NCBI GenBank assembly: GCA_905250885.1
Contig: CAJNOQ010000120.1
Coordinates: 1 to 64,000 of the forward strand
Direction of reading: 5' to 3'
From: Didymodactylos carnosus
Lineage: Eukaryota; Rotifera; Eurotatoria; Philodinida; Philodinidae
DNA: 64,000 nucleotides
Position 1 is the stretch's first letter. Every line of letters begins with the position of its first letter. A program made the position numbers and the translations under genes. Below are positions 28,301 to 40,200 of the stretch, piece after piece. The notes under the pieces were generated by a model. The model made no database searches. It was not told the origin of the DNA and saw only the letters and a program-made list of their open reading frames with translations.

Positions 28301-28888
28301 TAACAATAAGAACGTGAAGGTTCGTACTCAGAAAATCCATACATAATTGAGCTAAATGTTCCATTAATTTACGATAGTCATGGAAAAAAATGGATGTCTA
28401 GGAGTATACGTGAATGTCAAACACATACTTTTTCTCTCTACCCAGATATACTTCTTTTTTGTTCGTTATGTGTAGTGGGTGTTATACGCGGGTAAAAAGT
28501 CAATTATAAGATATTTGTCTGATAATTCCTAACAACAACAACCACAAAATATTCTTCGCAGACAAATAATAATAGTAAGAGAAATAGGCTTAAATAATGA
28601 TAGTTGTAAATAACAAAATATGAACAATAAATAAACAACTGGTTAGGCGTCTCTTTTTTTCCTGTGAATGTAAGAGACAAAAAGTATGCTCTTTCATAGT
28701 TTATAGAACTAATCTAACGTACGAGAATATAACATGTAGAGAAGAATAATATAATTTTATGATTGGTAGTAGTGATCATTAATTGTCTGCACATGATTTA
28801 TTCGTGAAAAAAGGTCCATTCGTTTAGGAACTACGAGATGCTCTGGTATAAAAAATAATATGTTGTGAAATTGCAAAATTTCTGAATT
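25356..28888. other. intergenic stretch, no supported gene
   Basis: 3.5 kb between the GT31 start and the 3' end of the Gln-rich gene. Open frames are short and without family resemblance. A 10-bp palindrome CCCCTAGGGG lies near 28277. A possible signal-peptide exon at 26149 is listed separately with low confidence. Confidence 0.55.
26149..26223 (+). CDS. possible signal-peptide mini-ORF
   Basis: A 24-codon frame beginning MKQAIFAMVIVLLAAANS looks like a complete secretory signal peptide with a plausible cleavage site after AANS, then stops after CNWNG. A good splice donor (GTAAGAT) follows only after the stop codon, so it does not extend into a longer spliced protein in this frame. It may be a decayed first exon of a secreted-peptide gene, or chance. 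Confidence 0.15.
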   Translation: MKQAIFAMVIVLLAAANSICNWNG

Positions 28889-31800
28889 TTATTTAGCAGC
28901 TGCAGTTCCTTTCATCTTAGTTGCTGAACTGGCGGTGGAAGGCGTTTGTTTCGTTGCTGTAAGTTTCGTTTCCGCAGGTTTCGTTCCCGTAGGTTTCGTT
29001 CCTGCAGGTTTCGTTTCCGTAGGCTTCGTTTCTGTAGGCTTTGTTTCCGCAGGTTTCGTTTCTGCAGGTTTCGTTTCCGCAGGTTTCGTTTCCGTAGGCT
29101 TCGTTTCCGTAGGCTTCGTTTCTGTAGGCTTCGTTTCCGTAGGCTTCGTTTCTGTAGGCTTTGTTTCCGCAGGTGCCGTTTCCGCAGGTGTCGGTTCCGC
29201 AGGTGTCGTTTCCGCAGGCGTCGTCGTATTTTCAGTAGGAGCTTGTCCGTCAATGTCGAGGACCGCTGCGTTTGCCGATAAAGAACCTTCAGCCAGTGCT
29301 ACTTCGGACGATTGTTCGCTTGCCTCGGTCGCGTTTGATTGCTGGTATTGTGGTTGTTCACCAACTGTCGGCGTCGCGATTTTGTTGCTAGTTTCTGTAT
29401 GAGATAGTGGTTCATATGTTTTGTGAGTAAAGCCTGAGTGATTCGACTGTTCATATACGCGGCTGGTAATCGGCGCTTGCGCTACGTTACGAGCAACATT
29501 TTGAACTCTTGGTGCCATTGATTCGTCTTCTTGTCCAGCAGCAGCTATTGCTTGATTCATATACTGATCACGTAATTGATCAAGTGATCCACCTGCTGAA
29601 GAACGCGTTTGTTGTTGAGATGAATCTTGACTTTCAGATATGGATGTCGCTTTGAATCTTTCACGCAATGCGCCGAAACCTGGTGCAGAACCCTTTAAAA
29701 AATAATACAAAAATTGCATTAACGACTATGAATATAGAGGAACTACATATCTCTCAACTACGTATTAACATATAATAGTTTTCTAAAAACCCATTTGGGT
29801 TTCAACTTTATTTCTAATTATACATATTTAATTTGCCAAAAAGCTCACTAATGTGAACCGTTGCCTATTGAAGAATTTCAGACTTCTAACGGACACACAA
29901 ACGTGTTTTTTTACAAAGAAAAGTTGGCGGTTATATGGGTTGAAATGTGCTTTTCCACGAAAAACGTAGAAAAGCGCGGTTTTTCATTTGCAAGTAAAAT
30001 ACACACTTTGGAGACTGTGCGAAGGCTAAAGTTTCATTCATAACAACAATAATGACTTAATATTAACAACTAATTAAAGGTGGATGTTCTCGCTTTGTTC
30101 ATAAAAACTTGTTTTATATACTCATAAAGCTTTAAAATAAATAGAAAATATAATGATTGAATACTGTCGTGAAACGTGTCGGGGATACCTGGTACTTATT
30201 TAAAAAATTGAGGGACATTCTACTCTACGCAATTTTCTCGTACAAAGAGCTTAAAATGAACAACGCTATCAGCTTATCATTTTCAAATACTCTCAAGAAA
30301 ATTTGCAAAAAGTGCTGAATACATTGCGGCTACTATCTCGTCAATATTTAGTAGCGAAATAAACTTGTCATGCTTACTTGAATATGTTGTGGAGCAGAGG
30401 CTTGTTGAATATTCGAATATTGTTGCTGTTGATAAGCTACAGAGCTATTAACGGGCGGTTCTCTTGGTGGTGGTAGATTACTGTACGTCATATGGTGTGT
30501 TGAAACTGTTTTTGTATAACTTGATGTGTTTGTTTGATGCGATTGTAGGTTCGATTGTGATTTTGGTTTTGGTACATGTGTTTGCAACACCGTTGGACCA
30601 GAAAATTTGGTCATTAAACCTCGAATGCCCACCGGTTGTGGTGGTTGTTGAGAGAATTGTTGCTGTTGATGATATTGGTTACTGATTGATTGTTGCTGTT
30701 GAACGACTCTCGGTTGAGTTGCAGTCGATTGAACTTGACGTGCTTGCACTTGAGTTTGATAAGCATCTGCACTCTGTTAAATAAACGTATGCCTGTTTCA
30801 TTCTTATTCATAAACTTTGAAAACCTCTTAAAATCTATTCTGGTGATCTCTTATCCATGTGCAGTTTTCATAGAAAACTCACTTGTTGTTTTTGCATTTG
30901 TTGTTGCTCTTGTAATTGCCGCTGACGAGCCAGTTGTGCATAATATCTTTGTTCTTCGTCACGCTCTTGTTCCGATTTACTTCGTTGTCGAGCGTATGCA
31001 TCTTCATATTGTTGATGATCGCGCTGTGTTTGTGACGTCGAACGAGGCTCTTGCTGTTTTTCGATATGAACAGACGAGGATTGTTGTTGTTGATAATATT
31101 GTTCTGGAAATTTAAAACGTTTTTGTTAATTATACAAATCTAGCTGGTGTGCACTATTATTTTGGTGAAAAATTGTGAGATTTGAAAGAATAGGTACTTA
31201 CGTTGCGCTAATTGTTGGCGTTTTTGTTCTTCTTGTTGTTGGCGTTGTAATTGTTGCTGTCTCAGTAGCTAAAATATTGAAGTATAATTTATGAATTATC
31301 TGATTTATGAACCAAATAGATGAATAATTTACTTGCTGATATTGTTCAGGTGTCAATTGACTACAATATACAAAAAAGTAAATAAAGCAAAAACAGTTAT
31401 AAGTTTGTTTTCCAAAAATAGTGTTACCTGTAATATTGCTGCAATTGTTCTTGTTGAGTTAATGACGCACCGTCTCGTTGTTGTGTACTATGAACCTAAA
31501 AAGACAATCTTATTAAGAATTTACGGTATCAAAGTTCATTCCGACATCTTACATTAGTGCAATGTTAACAGAAGTTTTCTATGGTCCTGCGGAATACGGA
31601 AATCAGACGCTAGAGTCTCGATTCACTTTTACTCCTTTTCTTGCGAGTGCAAAGATGTGTCAGATAAATGTGAAATACTACATGAATCAGTTTAACTTAT
31701 TCAGGAAACACTCAAGATACATGAGTAAAAAATATCTGATCGAAAGAGAGGGGCAAGATATTGAAATGCCACTTATTTAGACATACCCGAACTTGTTGTT

Positions 31801-33338
31801 GAGCTTCACTATGACGTTGAAGACTCGGAGAAGCCACTTGAGTATACTGTTCGGCTCCTGGTGTTGAATAAATGGTCGGTTGTGGCTGTTTTTGAGTGTA
31901 AGAATGGCTGGATGATTGTGGTGAAATGGTAAACTGTTTTGGAATACCCATACTTTCGTAGGAAGATGCCGTACCATGTTCTAAATAAGGTGATCGCTGC
32001 TGCTGTTGTATTATTAATTGAGGCTGTTCATTATTCAAACGAACTTGAACAGCAGCCAGCTAGAGTAATCAACAAATTTAATCTAATCATTTAGAGAGCA
32101 ACTAAAACCAGCGATCCCGATAAGGGAGGAGGGGGCAGAGGGACCAGCCCCTTCGTAGAATTCCTGACTTTCTGTAAAAAATCTTGGTTTGACGTTCCCC
32201 CACCAAAAATGTAGCAGCAGCATAAAAAACTAGTTTTTATGTCAACTTTTGTCTGTTAATCTACCGCGTAGACGTGCAAACACGAGTATGGTCTCTTTTA
32301 TATTACTTGAAGTCTGTTTTTCTTCCATGAGTATTTCATGTCCGACTGATTTATTTTATCGGAACGAAAAAGGATGCAACCTGAAATAAAATCATTCTAT
32401 TTTCGCTTCATCGAGTTCCGCAAGATATTTTTACAAGCTTTCCGCCACAATTATGGACCCTTCCCTGGCCAAAAAACACGGACCCCTGGTAAAAACAGTG
32501 TCGTCAGTTTCGATTATAAGATTGTAAATAAGACTATTTGTAGACTGGTCCAGCTCTCTATCTATAACGTTGTGAGCATAGATAGAGGAACAGTTTTGGA
32601 AAATTATGAATATATGATAAGCTTAGCCGTATGAGGCACCAACCATAAGACCTTTGGTGTTCTGGTAATCGATTCTTTACGATATCTCTGAAAAACTACT
32701 CAGTTTTGCTTCAAATCCAAAATAGTCCTTTATAAATTTCCTAACTTTCTGTTCCTATTGACTACACCCTCTGAACTTATCATTCGCTATTTGACAGATA
32801 GCAGAAATTATGTTTTAGAATAAAGAGAGAAAAATTAATAAGTTACCAACAAATGATAATCAATGCAGGGAGCGTAGCGAACGAAGATGATTTATTTGCT
32901 AAAACCTACTTTAGGCTGTTGCGCTTGTTGCTGTTGGTAATGGGCTTGTTGTTGCTGCTGTCGTTGCGGACTTGTTTTGAACCCAGCAACGGCCGTTTGA
33001 GTCGTATAATCATCATATAACGGTTGGTGGTCTGGCTTTCTTGGTTGCGGTGGATAATAATCATTGGTGTATTGTTGAATTTGTTGATGTGTAGTTGGTG
33101 ATGTACGATATTCTTGTCTGCTTTGTTCATCATAACTAGTCAAAGACTGGTGTTGTTGTTGTTGCTGACGTGAAATACCTCCAACACCTGATGCATGAGG
33201 CGTGTATTCTGCTGCACGAGATTGAGTAACATAGGTTGGAGTATTCCCACCTGTTGTGGTCTGTTGATTTTGCGTTGTGCCACCCGATGAAAAATAGTAG
33301 GCTTGATTTCCTTCGTTCTCAATATAACGTGTTGCCAT
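28889..33338 (-). CDS. unrecognised Gln-rich protein with C-terminal Pro/Glu/Thr repeats
   Basis: Not assigned to a family. Eight exons (33338-32910, 32059-31787, 31495-31428, 31360-31333, 31268-31202, 31103-30883, 30773-30378, 29692-28889) splice with GT-AG ends into 761 codons without a stop, which supports one gene. Exons 1-7 are rich in Gln, with coiled-coil-like Arg/Glu/Gln stretches (RQRSKSEQERDEEQRYY, LARQRQLQEQQQ). Two short basic-hydrophobic motifs stand out: GIRGLMTKFSGP in exon 7 and GFGALRERFKATS at the start of exon 8. The C-terminus is a run of about 18 KPTET/KPAET pentapeptides ending in ATKMKGTAAAK. No signal peptide or membrane segment is seen. It is probably a largely disordered scaffold or cytoskeletal protein; that is a guess from composition. 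Introns 32060-32909 and 29693-30377 are long. Confidence 0.8.
28964..29228 (-). repeat. 15-nt coding minisatellite
   Basis: About 17-18 tandem copies of a 15-nt unit encoding KP(T/A)ET in the last exon of the Gln-rich gene. The unit length keeps the frame, and point differences between copies (T/A, E/G) show some age. Because the unit is stop-free in several frames, it creates long meaningless open frames on both strands here. Confidence 0.9.
29693..30377 (-). other. 685-nt last intron of the Gln-rich gene
   Basis: It lies between the exon ending ASAPQHIQ and the exon beginning GSAPGFGALRERF, with edges GTAAGC and TTTAAAG. A 60-codon plus-strand open frame inside shows no family resemblance. 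Nothing else was recognised. Confidence 0.6.
32060..32909 (-). other. 850-nt first intron of the Gln-rich gene
   Basis: Splice edges are GTAGGT and CTCTAG and the flanking codons join in phase 0 (QPK-LAAVQV). The intron is over ten times the usual size here. It contains a purine-rich stretch near 32120 and an 86-codon plus-strand open frame without resemblance to anything I know. No terminal inverted repeats were found. Confidence 0.6.
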
Positions 33339-34362
33339 CAGAATGGCTTACAGTTTAATATGCTTAGGTTAATGATAAAAAAACAAAAGTCAAGGCTATG
33401 AGCGTATGCGTAGATTAGGATGTTGATATCACCAAATTTTTCGATAAAGTCGCTAATGCCAACTCAACACATAGACAAAGGGGGAGAGATAAGAAAATAA
33501 CAGATACAACGAAACTAAGTGTTATCCGTATGTAGAAGAAGTACAAATACATACATCATCGAGAAGAAAAAGAAATGGATGATATTTCTCTATTTGTTTT
33601 TATCCCGAAAGATGCTTTTTACTTCCTTCTTCATTACCTTTTACGTACTGTTTTTCAGGAACACACGTCTGCCTACATAATGATGATTTTGGTTTTTTCC
33701 ATATTGACAAATAGTCAACTAGTAAAACTACATCATTTTATCTTCTAATATATATATATATATATATGTATATATGGTATATTTATTAGCACAAAAGTGT
33801 AACAATATATCATACTGGCACGAGAAAAAGAAAAAAAAGAACCTATCACCAAGAAATCTGACATGGACATAATAAAAAAAACAATGCAGAAAATGGAATT
33901 CACAAATGGCTAAAACAAAAAAGATTTCCTAATACCAAACATTTATTAGCAAAATAAAATATTATTATTGAAAAAACATCCATTTTATTCTGCTTCTCTT
34001 TCTTTGACTTTGATAATGGGAAAAATATATAGCATGATCGTCTTTTCTAATAAATATATGTAAGATGGATGTAACTAAAGATATAATTCTCAGCAATACA
34101 GATCAAATTACGAATACGATATAGACAAAATGAGAAAGAGAATTAAAGACTGTGCGACAAAGTCGAATAGACATAAAAAGGTCGAAAGATACGTATTAAC
34201 ATCTGTTCTTAGCCTCAAGAATAACACATAATGTAATTAATTAATTACTTAATGCTCATGGACAACAATGATCAATTAGAAGTCTATCCATTAAGATGGT
34301 TCTACCGGATTTAAAATTTGAGGAAATTTGGGAAACAGTTGATCATTTCATTCATAAATGGT
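33339..34362. other. 5' flank of the Gln-rich gene
   Basis: AT-rich non-coding sequence upstream of the minus-strand Gln-rich gene, with a TA microsatellite near 33750-33772. It probably includes that gene's promoter. No promoter element can be named with confidence and no coding frame is supported. Confidence 0.5.
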
Positions 34363-35315
34363 TTATCATTTTTCGTCATCAGTTCAACGAAGGCCATTCA
34401 CTTTGTTCCGCGAATTTTTCGTATGATTGCAAAGACCTGGACCAAAGCCCATACACAGAAAGATAGAGGATTTTCAGTGCTTCAGAATGAACTAGAATAT
34501 TTTATTTTAAAAGTTTGCTCTCATAGATGTATTTGCTAAATACTGGATAGATATCTCTATTTTTACACATAGTGATATATAAAAATGATTACAGTTTCTT
34601 TCACAATTACAAATTAGAAATAGTTTGTATTTAAAAAAATGCAGAATTGAGAGAGCACGCCAGCTAAATAAACACTAAAGAATGCGTTGAGCAGCTGAAA
34701 CATTGTTCTATCCGAGACGTATACAAAAATTTCCTCAAAATGTTTAAAAACAAGAATTTCGGGAAAACCCAAAGTCCTACTTTCAGGTATTCTACCTTCT
34801 GCAGGTAGGCAGCTTTGTGTACATAGTTCACTTATATAGAGTAAACATTTCTGAGGAAAATAAGATGTCTCCGAACTCTCCACAACATATTTTCATCAAG
34901 TTGCATTATATTTCCAAAAAACTCCAAAGACACTCTGCTGCTGTTTGTGGGTATTGCTAGTTTTCTATTTGTTCGGTATTTTGCCAATATTAAACTTAAG
35001 GTTTGAAACAACGTACTATAGCTTATTTTGTAGCTCTCTCAATTCTGCATTTTTTTAAATACAAACTATTTCTAATTTGTAATTGTGAAAGAAACTGTAA
35101 TCATTTTTATATATCACTATGTGTAAAAATAGAGATATCTATCCAGTATTTAGCAAATACATCTATGAGAGCAAACTTTTAAAATAAAATATTCTAGTTC
35201 ATTCTGAAGCACTGAAAATCCTCTGTCTTTCTGTTTATGAGCTTTGGTCAAGGTTTTTGCAATCATACGAAAAATTCGAGGAATAAAGTGAATGGCCTTC
35301 GTCGAAAAATGATAA
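34363..35315. mobile_element. 953-bp foldback element with ~290-bp arms
   Basis: Left arm 34363-34656 and right arm 35033-35315 are reverse complements around a 376-bp unique centre. The inner ~190 bp of the arms appear identical. The outer ~100 bp differ by several substitutions and one 11-bp indel. Each arm therefore carries the same short open frame (...GFSVLQNELEYFILK...), which looks incidental. No transposase is present and no target duplication could be defined. It fits a foldback or MITE-type element, or an inverted duplication. Confidence 0.85.
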
Positions 35316-37231
35316 GAAATATTTAAAGAGATCAGGAGCAATTTGAATATTGAAATAAATTATAATCATCCAATTTGAGTACAAAAATTTGACATATGAT
35401 TTACCTCTTTAAAAAACAGCATATGTTAAACTACTGAAACAATTCATATTAGCGGATAGAAAAAGACTCGGTGGATACGTTTCATGGGTTAATTTTTCTT
35501 TAAAATCATTCGGAAAATGTTCATCACATTTGATTATTCTTGATTAATTATATTGCCGTAAACGTGAAATTGTTACAACTTTAACATTACACAACTTTCC
35601 ACTATTAATAGACAATAAATGTGAAAAATAACACCAATTGTATAATTTTTTATTAAACCTCAACACTTTTTTCAATCTTTGATTTTTTCAACTTCTGCCT
35701 ATATCATTTACTACCGGCATAGAGCATTCACAAAATTAAATTGAGTTAGTTTCAGATAATGAGAAGTTGATGGTAAATAGCAAATAAGAGAATTCTATGT
35801 TAATATTTTCTTATATTATAATATATTGTCAAACGTTGTTTTGTTTCAATGTTATCCATTATTTTAGAATTGCATTTATTCTAAAACTTCAAGTCTTTTT
35901 TTGATTTTTGGTTGATAGTTTATCATTTCTTTGAGTATCATTCAGAAATTAATTAAATAGATGACAATTCATTATTTTTTAACACGCTCAGCTTTAACAC
36001 ATCATTTGTAGTATTAATAATGATGGTCGGATAAACATCTTTTGACCTACACAATCACATAGAAAAGAATATTTGCTGATTGATAATATATACTGTTAAA
36101 ACGTTTATAATATTAGTAATCGATGTTATCTATTGATGAAAACGCGTTAAACTTAGTATGTAATCTTATGTTGAATAGTTGCTTAATATTTTTAATTGTT
36201 TGAGGAAATATTTCGATGAGTGCTCCGAACGATGAACCGTAGAGATTTAAGCAATGTTGAAGATCAACAAAAAAATTGCAGAAATCTTGAAATCAAGAAT
36301 CATTCTTCTTCTTTAAGGGAATATTTTTCCTCGCTATCTAACGATATCGATACATATTAACAAGGTTGTTGGATTTGTTTATTGTTCAGTGCATAGATGG
36401 GATCATAATATTGATAGATGTTGAACTCGAATGTAACTTCTTAGCATCATAACCACTTAGGACCGTTTTCAATCAAAAAAAGTCGAGATCAGAAGCAGTT
36501 CAGACCACAAGTTTTGGGAACACAACCAGATTAAACTGTATTTTGGTAAAGATGGCAACCATACGAAGATCTGAGATTAGACTGTGTTTTGTGAAAACTT
36601 CCTAGGACTTGTCCGTTTTCCGAAGGAAAAGGAAGTCTAAAGTATAAAGTTTATATAAGAAGATTTTTGTGGTTTGCAGATGGCTTTTTGTCAGTAGCTG
36701 TAAACACCATCTCATTGGCTGTAAACACAATTTCCAGTAGCTGTAACCTTTCGGGGTGAAATACTGATTGATCAAATTACAATATAAGTTTGGTGGTTAC
36801 AGCTGCTGAAATGTGTGTTCACAGCTACTGAATGGACCACTAGCAGACAGTGTATTATTGATCTGATGTTGTTAGACATAAGTTTTAATTATTACAATAT
36901 ATTATTACATGTTCTGTGTAATAGCCCAACAGTTCAATAGGAAGTTTTCACATTTTTGCTTCGTAGAAGCAACGCTGACAAGCTTTTTGTAAAGATTGCA
37001 ACCATACGAACATCTGATACAAACATAACAACGAACAGAATCGTGACAAAATTAACCATTGAAAATGGTACAAAGTTTCCTTTCCCCTACCATCGTTCTT
37101 GTTGCATTATCCTGAAGATTTAATTAATAAAGAAAAAACCAGTAATTCTTATTTTATTGAAATTAAGAATATTAACATGTAAAAGTAGGAGAACGACGAA
37201 ATATGTTAATGGAAAAATCGGTGATACGTCT
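35316..37231. other. intergenic, degenerate short repeats
   Basis: No gene supported. At 36690-36835 a motif close to CAGTAGCTGTAAACA occurs about five times, three forward and two inverted. Two near-identical 26-bp segments (TAAAGATGGCAACCATACGA and relatives) lie near 36546 and 36980. An inverted pair GTGAAAACTTCCTA / TAGGAAGTTTTCAC lies near 36590 and 36938. Together these suggest an old, decayed inverted-repeat element. Confidence 0.45.
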
Positions 37232-40200
37232 TTAATTTTTTCGTGGTTCAACTGATATCATCGCTTCGGTTTCAGTTCTTAAAATAATTTCAGCAGCAAG
37301 ACGAAGATCTCCAGATGTCTGCTTTGTTTTCAATGAAAATTTTCTTAATAACGATGATAATATTACTTTCTCTTCTAATAATGCAAAACGTTGACCTAAA
37401 AATATGCAAACAACGAAAATTTTCAACTGAAATAAACGTGTACGCCAAAAAGTTTACCGACCAATGCAATTCCGAGATCCAGCTGAAAATGGAATATATG
37501 CAAACGGAGAGCGACCAGCACTCTGTTCGGGAAGAAAACGATCAGGATCAAATTTGTTTGGGTTTGGATAATGTTTTGGGTCGCGATGAATAAAATAAAC
37601 AAAGATGGCTATAGTCGTACCAGCCAAAATTTTATGACCACCTAAATTTATAAAGAACATTAACTTTGTCTGCGTTAGATCTACGGTATACTCATTCTAT
37701 CGATACAATAAGAACGTATATTCTTGGGCCTATTTAAAAGAGCAAGACAAGCAACTTCTTGTTAAAAGAGAGCACCTTGCTGATTTTTTGTTCATTTTAA
37801 TTTGTGAAAAAGTATTAGCATTCTCGTCTTATTTTTATTTACTATCACATTGAGATATCATTCTAATCTTGTATTACACCAAAATTAAGAAATATATTCT
37901 GACTAACTTAGATCAGAATATTCTGCTGTAAACAAGCGAAGATTGACAAAGCGAAAGGAAAGTTTATCAATTGTTTTTCGCGTACTATTAATCCTGAATG
38001 ACATAGATCCATCGATGTCATTATATGTGTTTCTAGTGGAACAATTTTTCCACGAGCAGTAGTTGGTATCGGTTAGCGGACTCTACATGATACTGTCCCA
38101 TATTTCATCAAGTCAGCTTCATAGTATTTGATAAGAAAGTAAGAAGAAGTACTAATCTTTTCCCTCTTTTTGTCAATCGTCTTTGCATGTTTAATAATTT
38201 TGTGTAAAATTTGACCAAAAGATGACTATAAAAGTCGAAATAGCGTCAAAATAATTATAAAATATGACTAACGTTACTGTGACTACACTGCTGCATAGCC
38301 CTACAAATTATTTTGAAAGTATTGTTCATTGACAAATACAATGCTTCAACAGCCCTAGTATTCTGTTCTTCCATCGATAATTGCAGCAATAAAAGTTGCC
38401 TGCATTAGAAATAGGGATTTACATAACAACACCTTCCAAAATTTTTGTCTCTTCTCTACTTGATAATATAATTGCCGAGCTTGACGAAATAAGTCTGTTA
38501 ATGTTGTCATTTTAAAATATCTAGATTCCTCTTCTTCATCTACAATGCGAAAACTTAATTGAAGAAAAAATAGAAGAAACTTCTTTTAAACATTGATCGA
38601 ATAGCCTATTTTTTGAACAGTGAAGAACTGCATGATTAAACAAAAATTTACATAATCTGTAAATGAACAAAAATAATATTGTTAAATTGGAATATATACA
38701 TCATTTTTAAAATATACATTTCAATTATGAGAACTGCGAACAACTGAGAACATCTTTTTTTCTTGTATTTTATAGATTAAGTATTTAAGCAGCAGTCAAA
38801 TACCATGTACCACGAAGATTCACAAAACGGATGAGTTATGGTAGGTATCTCTATTCAACATTGATTATTAGTGACAAACACAAGCAGTATATATGCTACT
38901 AGATTGTCATTCATAACATATGTTATAGAGCAGAGACAGATAAATTCTACTTACAATAAACAAAATCTTCTTGAGCTATTCTGGCAATGATAGGAACAGA
39001 TGGATACAAACGTAAAGTTTCCTGAAAGTAAATTGCCAAGTTCGATTCGACTATAAAATTCAGCATTTGTTTTACCTTTATGACACATTCAAGATAATTC
39101 ATTGATTTCAAATCATCCATCGTACACGGTCTTTCATCATCATCACCTAAAACAGAAAAAAAACTGACAAAATATTTGAATTTTATTTAGTATGAAAAAA
39201 TGGACGAAGATTTTTTTGTGCCCAGAATTAAGATAGATTTGTGCCCGTTTATGTTTTTTTGTTTTCGTTTACGACGTTTTACGCCCCGTCCAGGCACAAA
39301 AAAATCTTTTGGCACTTTTGTGCCCGGTGACAGATATGTGCCCGGATTTGATTGATTTGTGCCCACTTTCAATTAGATTAGAAATAATGATGAGAAAGGT
39401 TACTATCAGCATTTATTTATACATATTATTTGGATATATTCAAGTTATCCTGACAGATATCGCTTGTGTCATACGTCTATATGTTTATGTACAAGATGCA
39501 TAAAGTATTATACAGTATTCACAGACCGGCAATCTTGATCTAGGATGTTTTTCGTAAATTCGATTGATATATTATGCACAGATAGAGAATTCGAAGTAAT
39601 CATTGGATCATCCTAGTTCAAAGATAACTGAATTCAGAAAGAAGTACAATTACAAAATTTCCAAAAACAACGCGGAAGACCAAGAAAAGTAGGAAATGCG
39701 TTATCTGGTGTTTAGCTGTTATGGTTACATATTCTCTCTGTTCTGTCTATTTCTGCCACTACGTCAGTAAATAAATGGTGATAATAACCTTTTTCATTAT
39801 TATTCCTAATCTAATTAAAACCGGGCACAAATCAATCAAATCCGGACACAAATCTGTCTTAATTCCTGGCAGAAAAAAAACTTTAAGTCTGAAAAATGAA
39901 CCAATACCAAATATTTGCTTCATCTCTTCATGTAATTTTTCCTGAACATCCAGATTCGATGCAATCATAAAACAAGTAAAATTAATAGCAGCTGCGGTAG
40001 TATCATGACCCTAAAAGAGATGATTAGATTACAATTTAAAACAAGATTAATAGGGAACTATACTTCAAACATAAACGTATCAACTTCTTCTTGAATATCG
40101 TTTAATGTCAAGTGTTCTTGATGCATTTGTTTGAGAAGTAAATCTAAATAAACGAAGAGATTATTGAATAAAAGAAAGCAAACTCAATACTTTATTCTCT

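Noticed and set aside
28964-29228. Possible CRISPR-like array
   Set aside because: Units are contiguous 15-mers without spacers and lie in an exon of an animal gene.
28912-29402. Long open frames on both strands, one Arg-rich, one rich in GFVSVGFVSAG
   Set aside because: They are other-frame readings of the 15-nt coding minisatellite; the minus-strand KPTET frame belongs to a well-supported spliced gene.
32374-32634. 86-codon plus-strand frame in the first intron of the Gln-rich gene
   Set aside because: No resemblance to known proteins and it lies on the opposite strand inside an intron; not enough to call a gene.
37315-37593. 92-codon plus-strand frame opposite the last P450 exons
   Set aside because: Antisense shadow of the haem-binding exons; the P450 reading is decisive.
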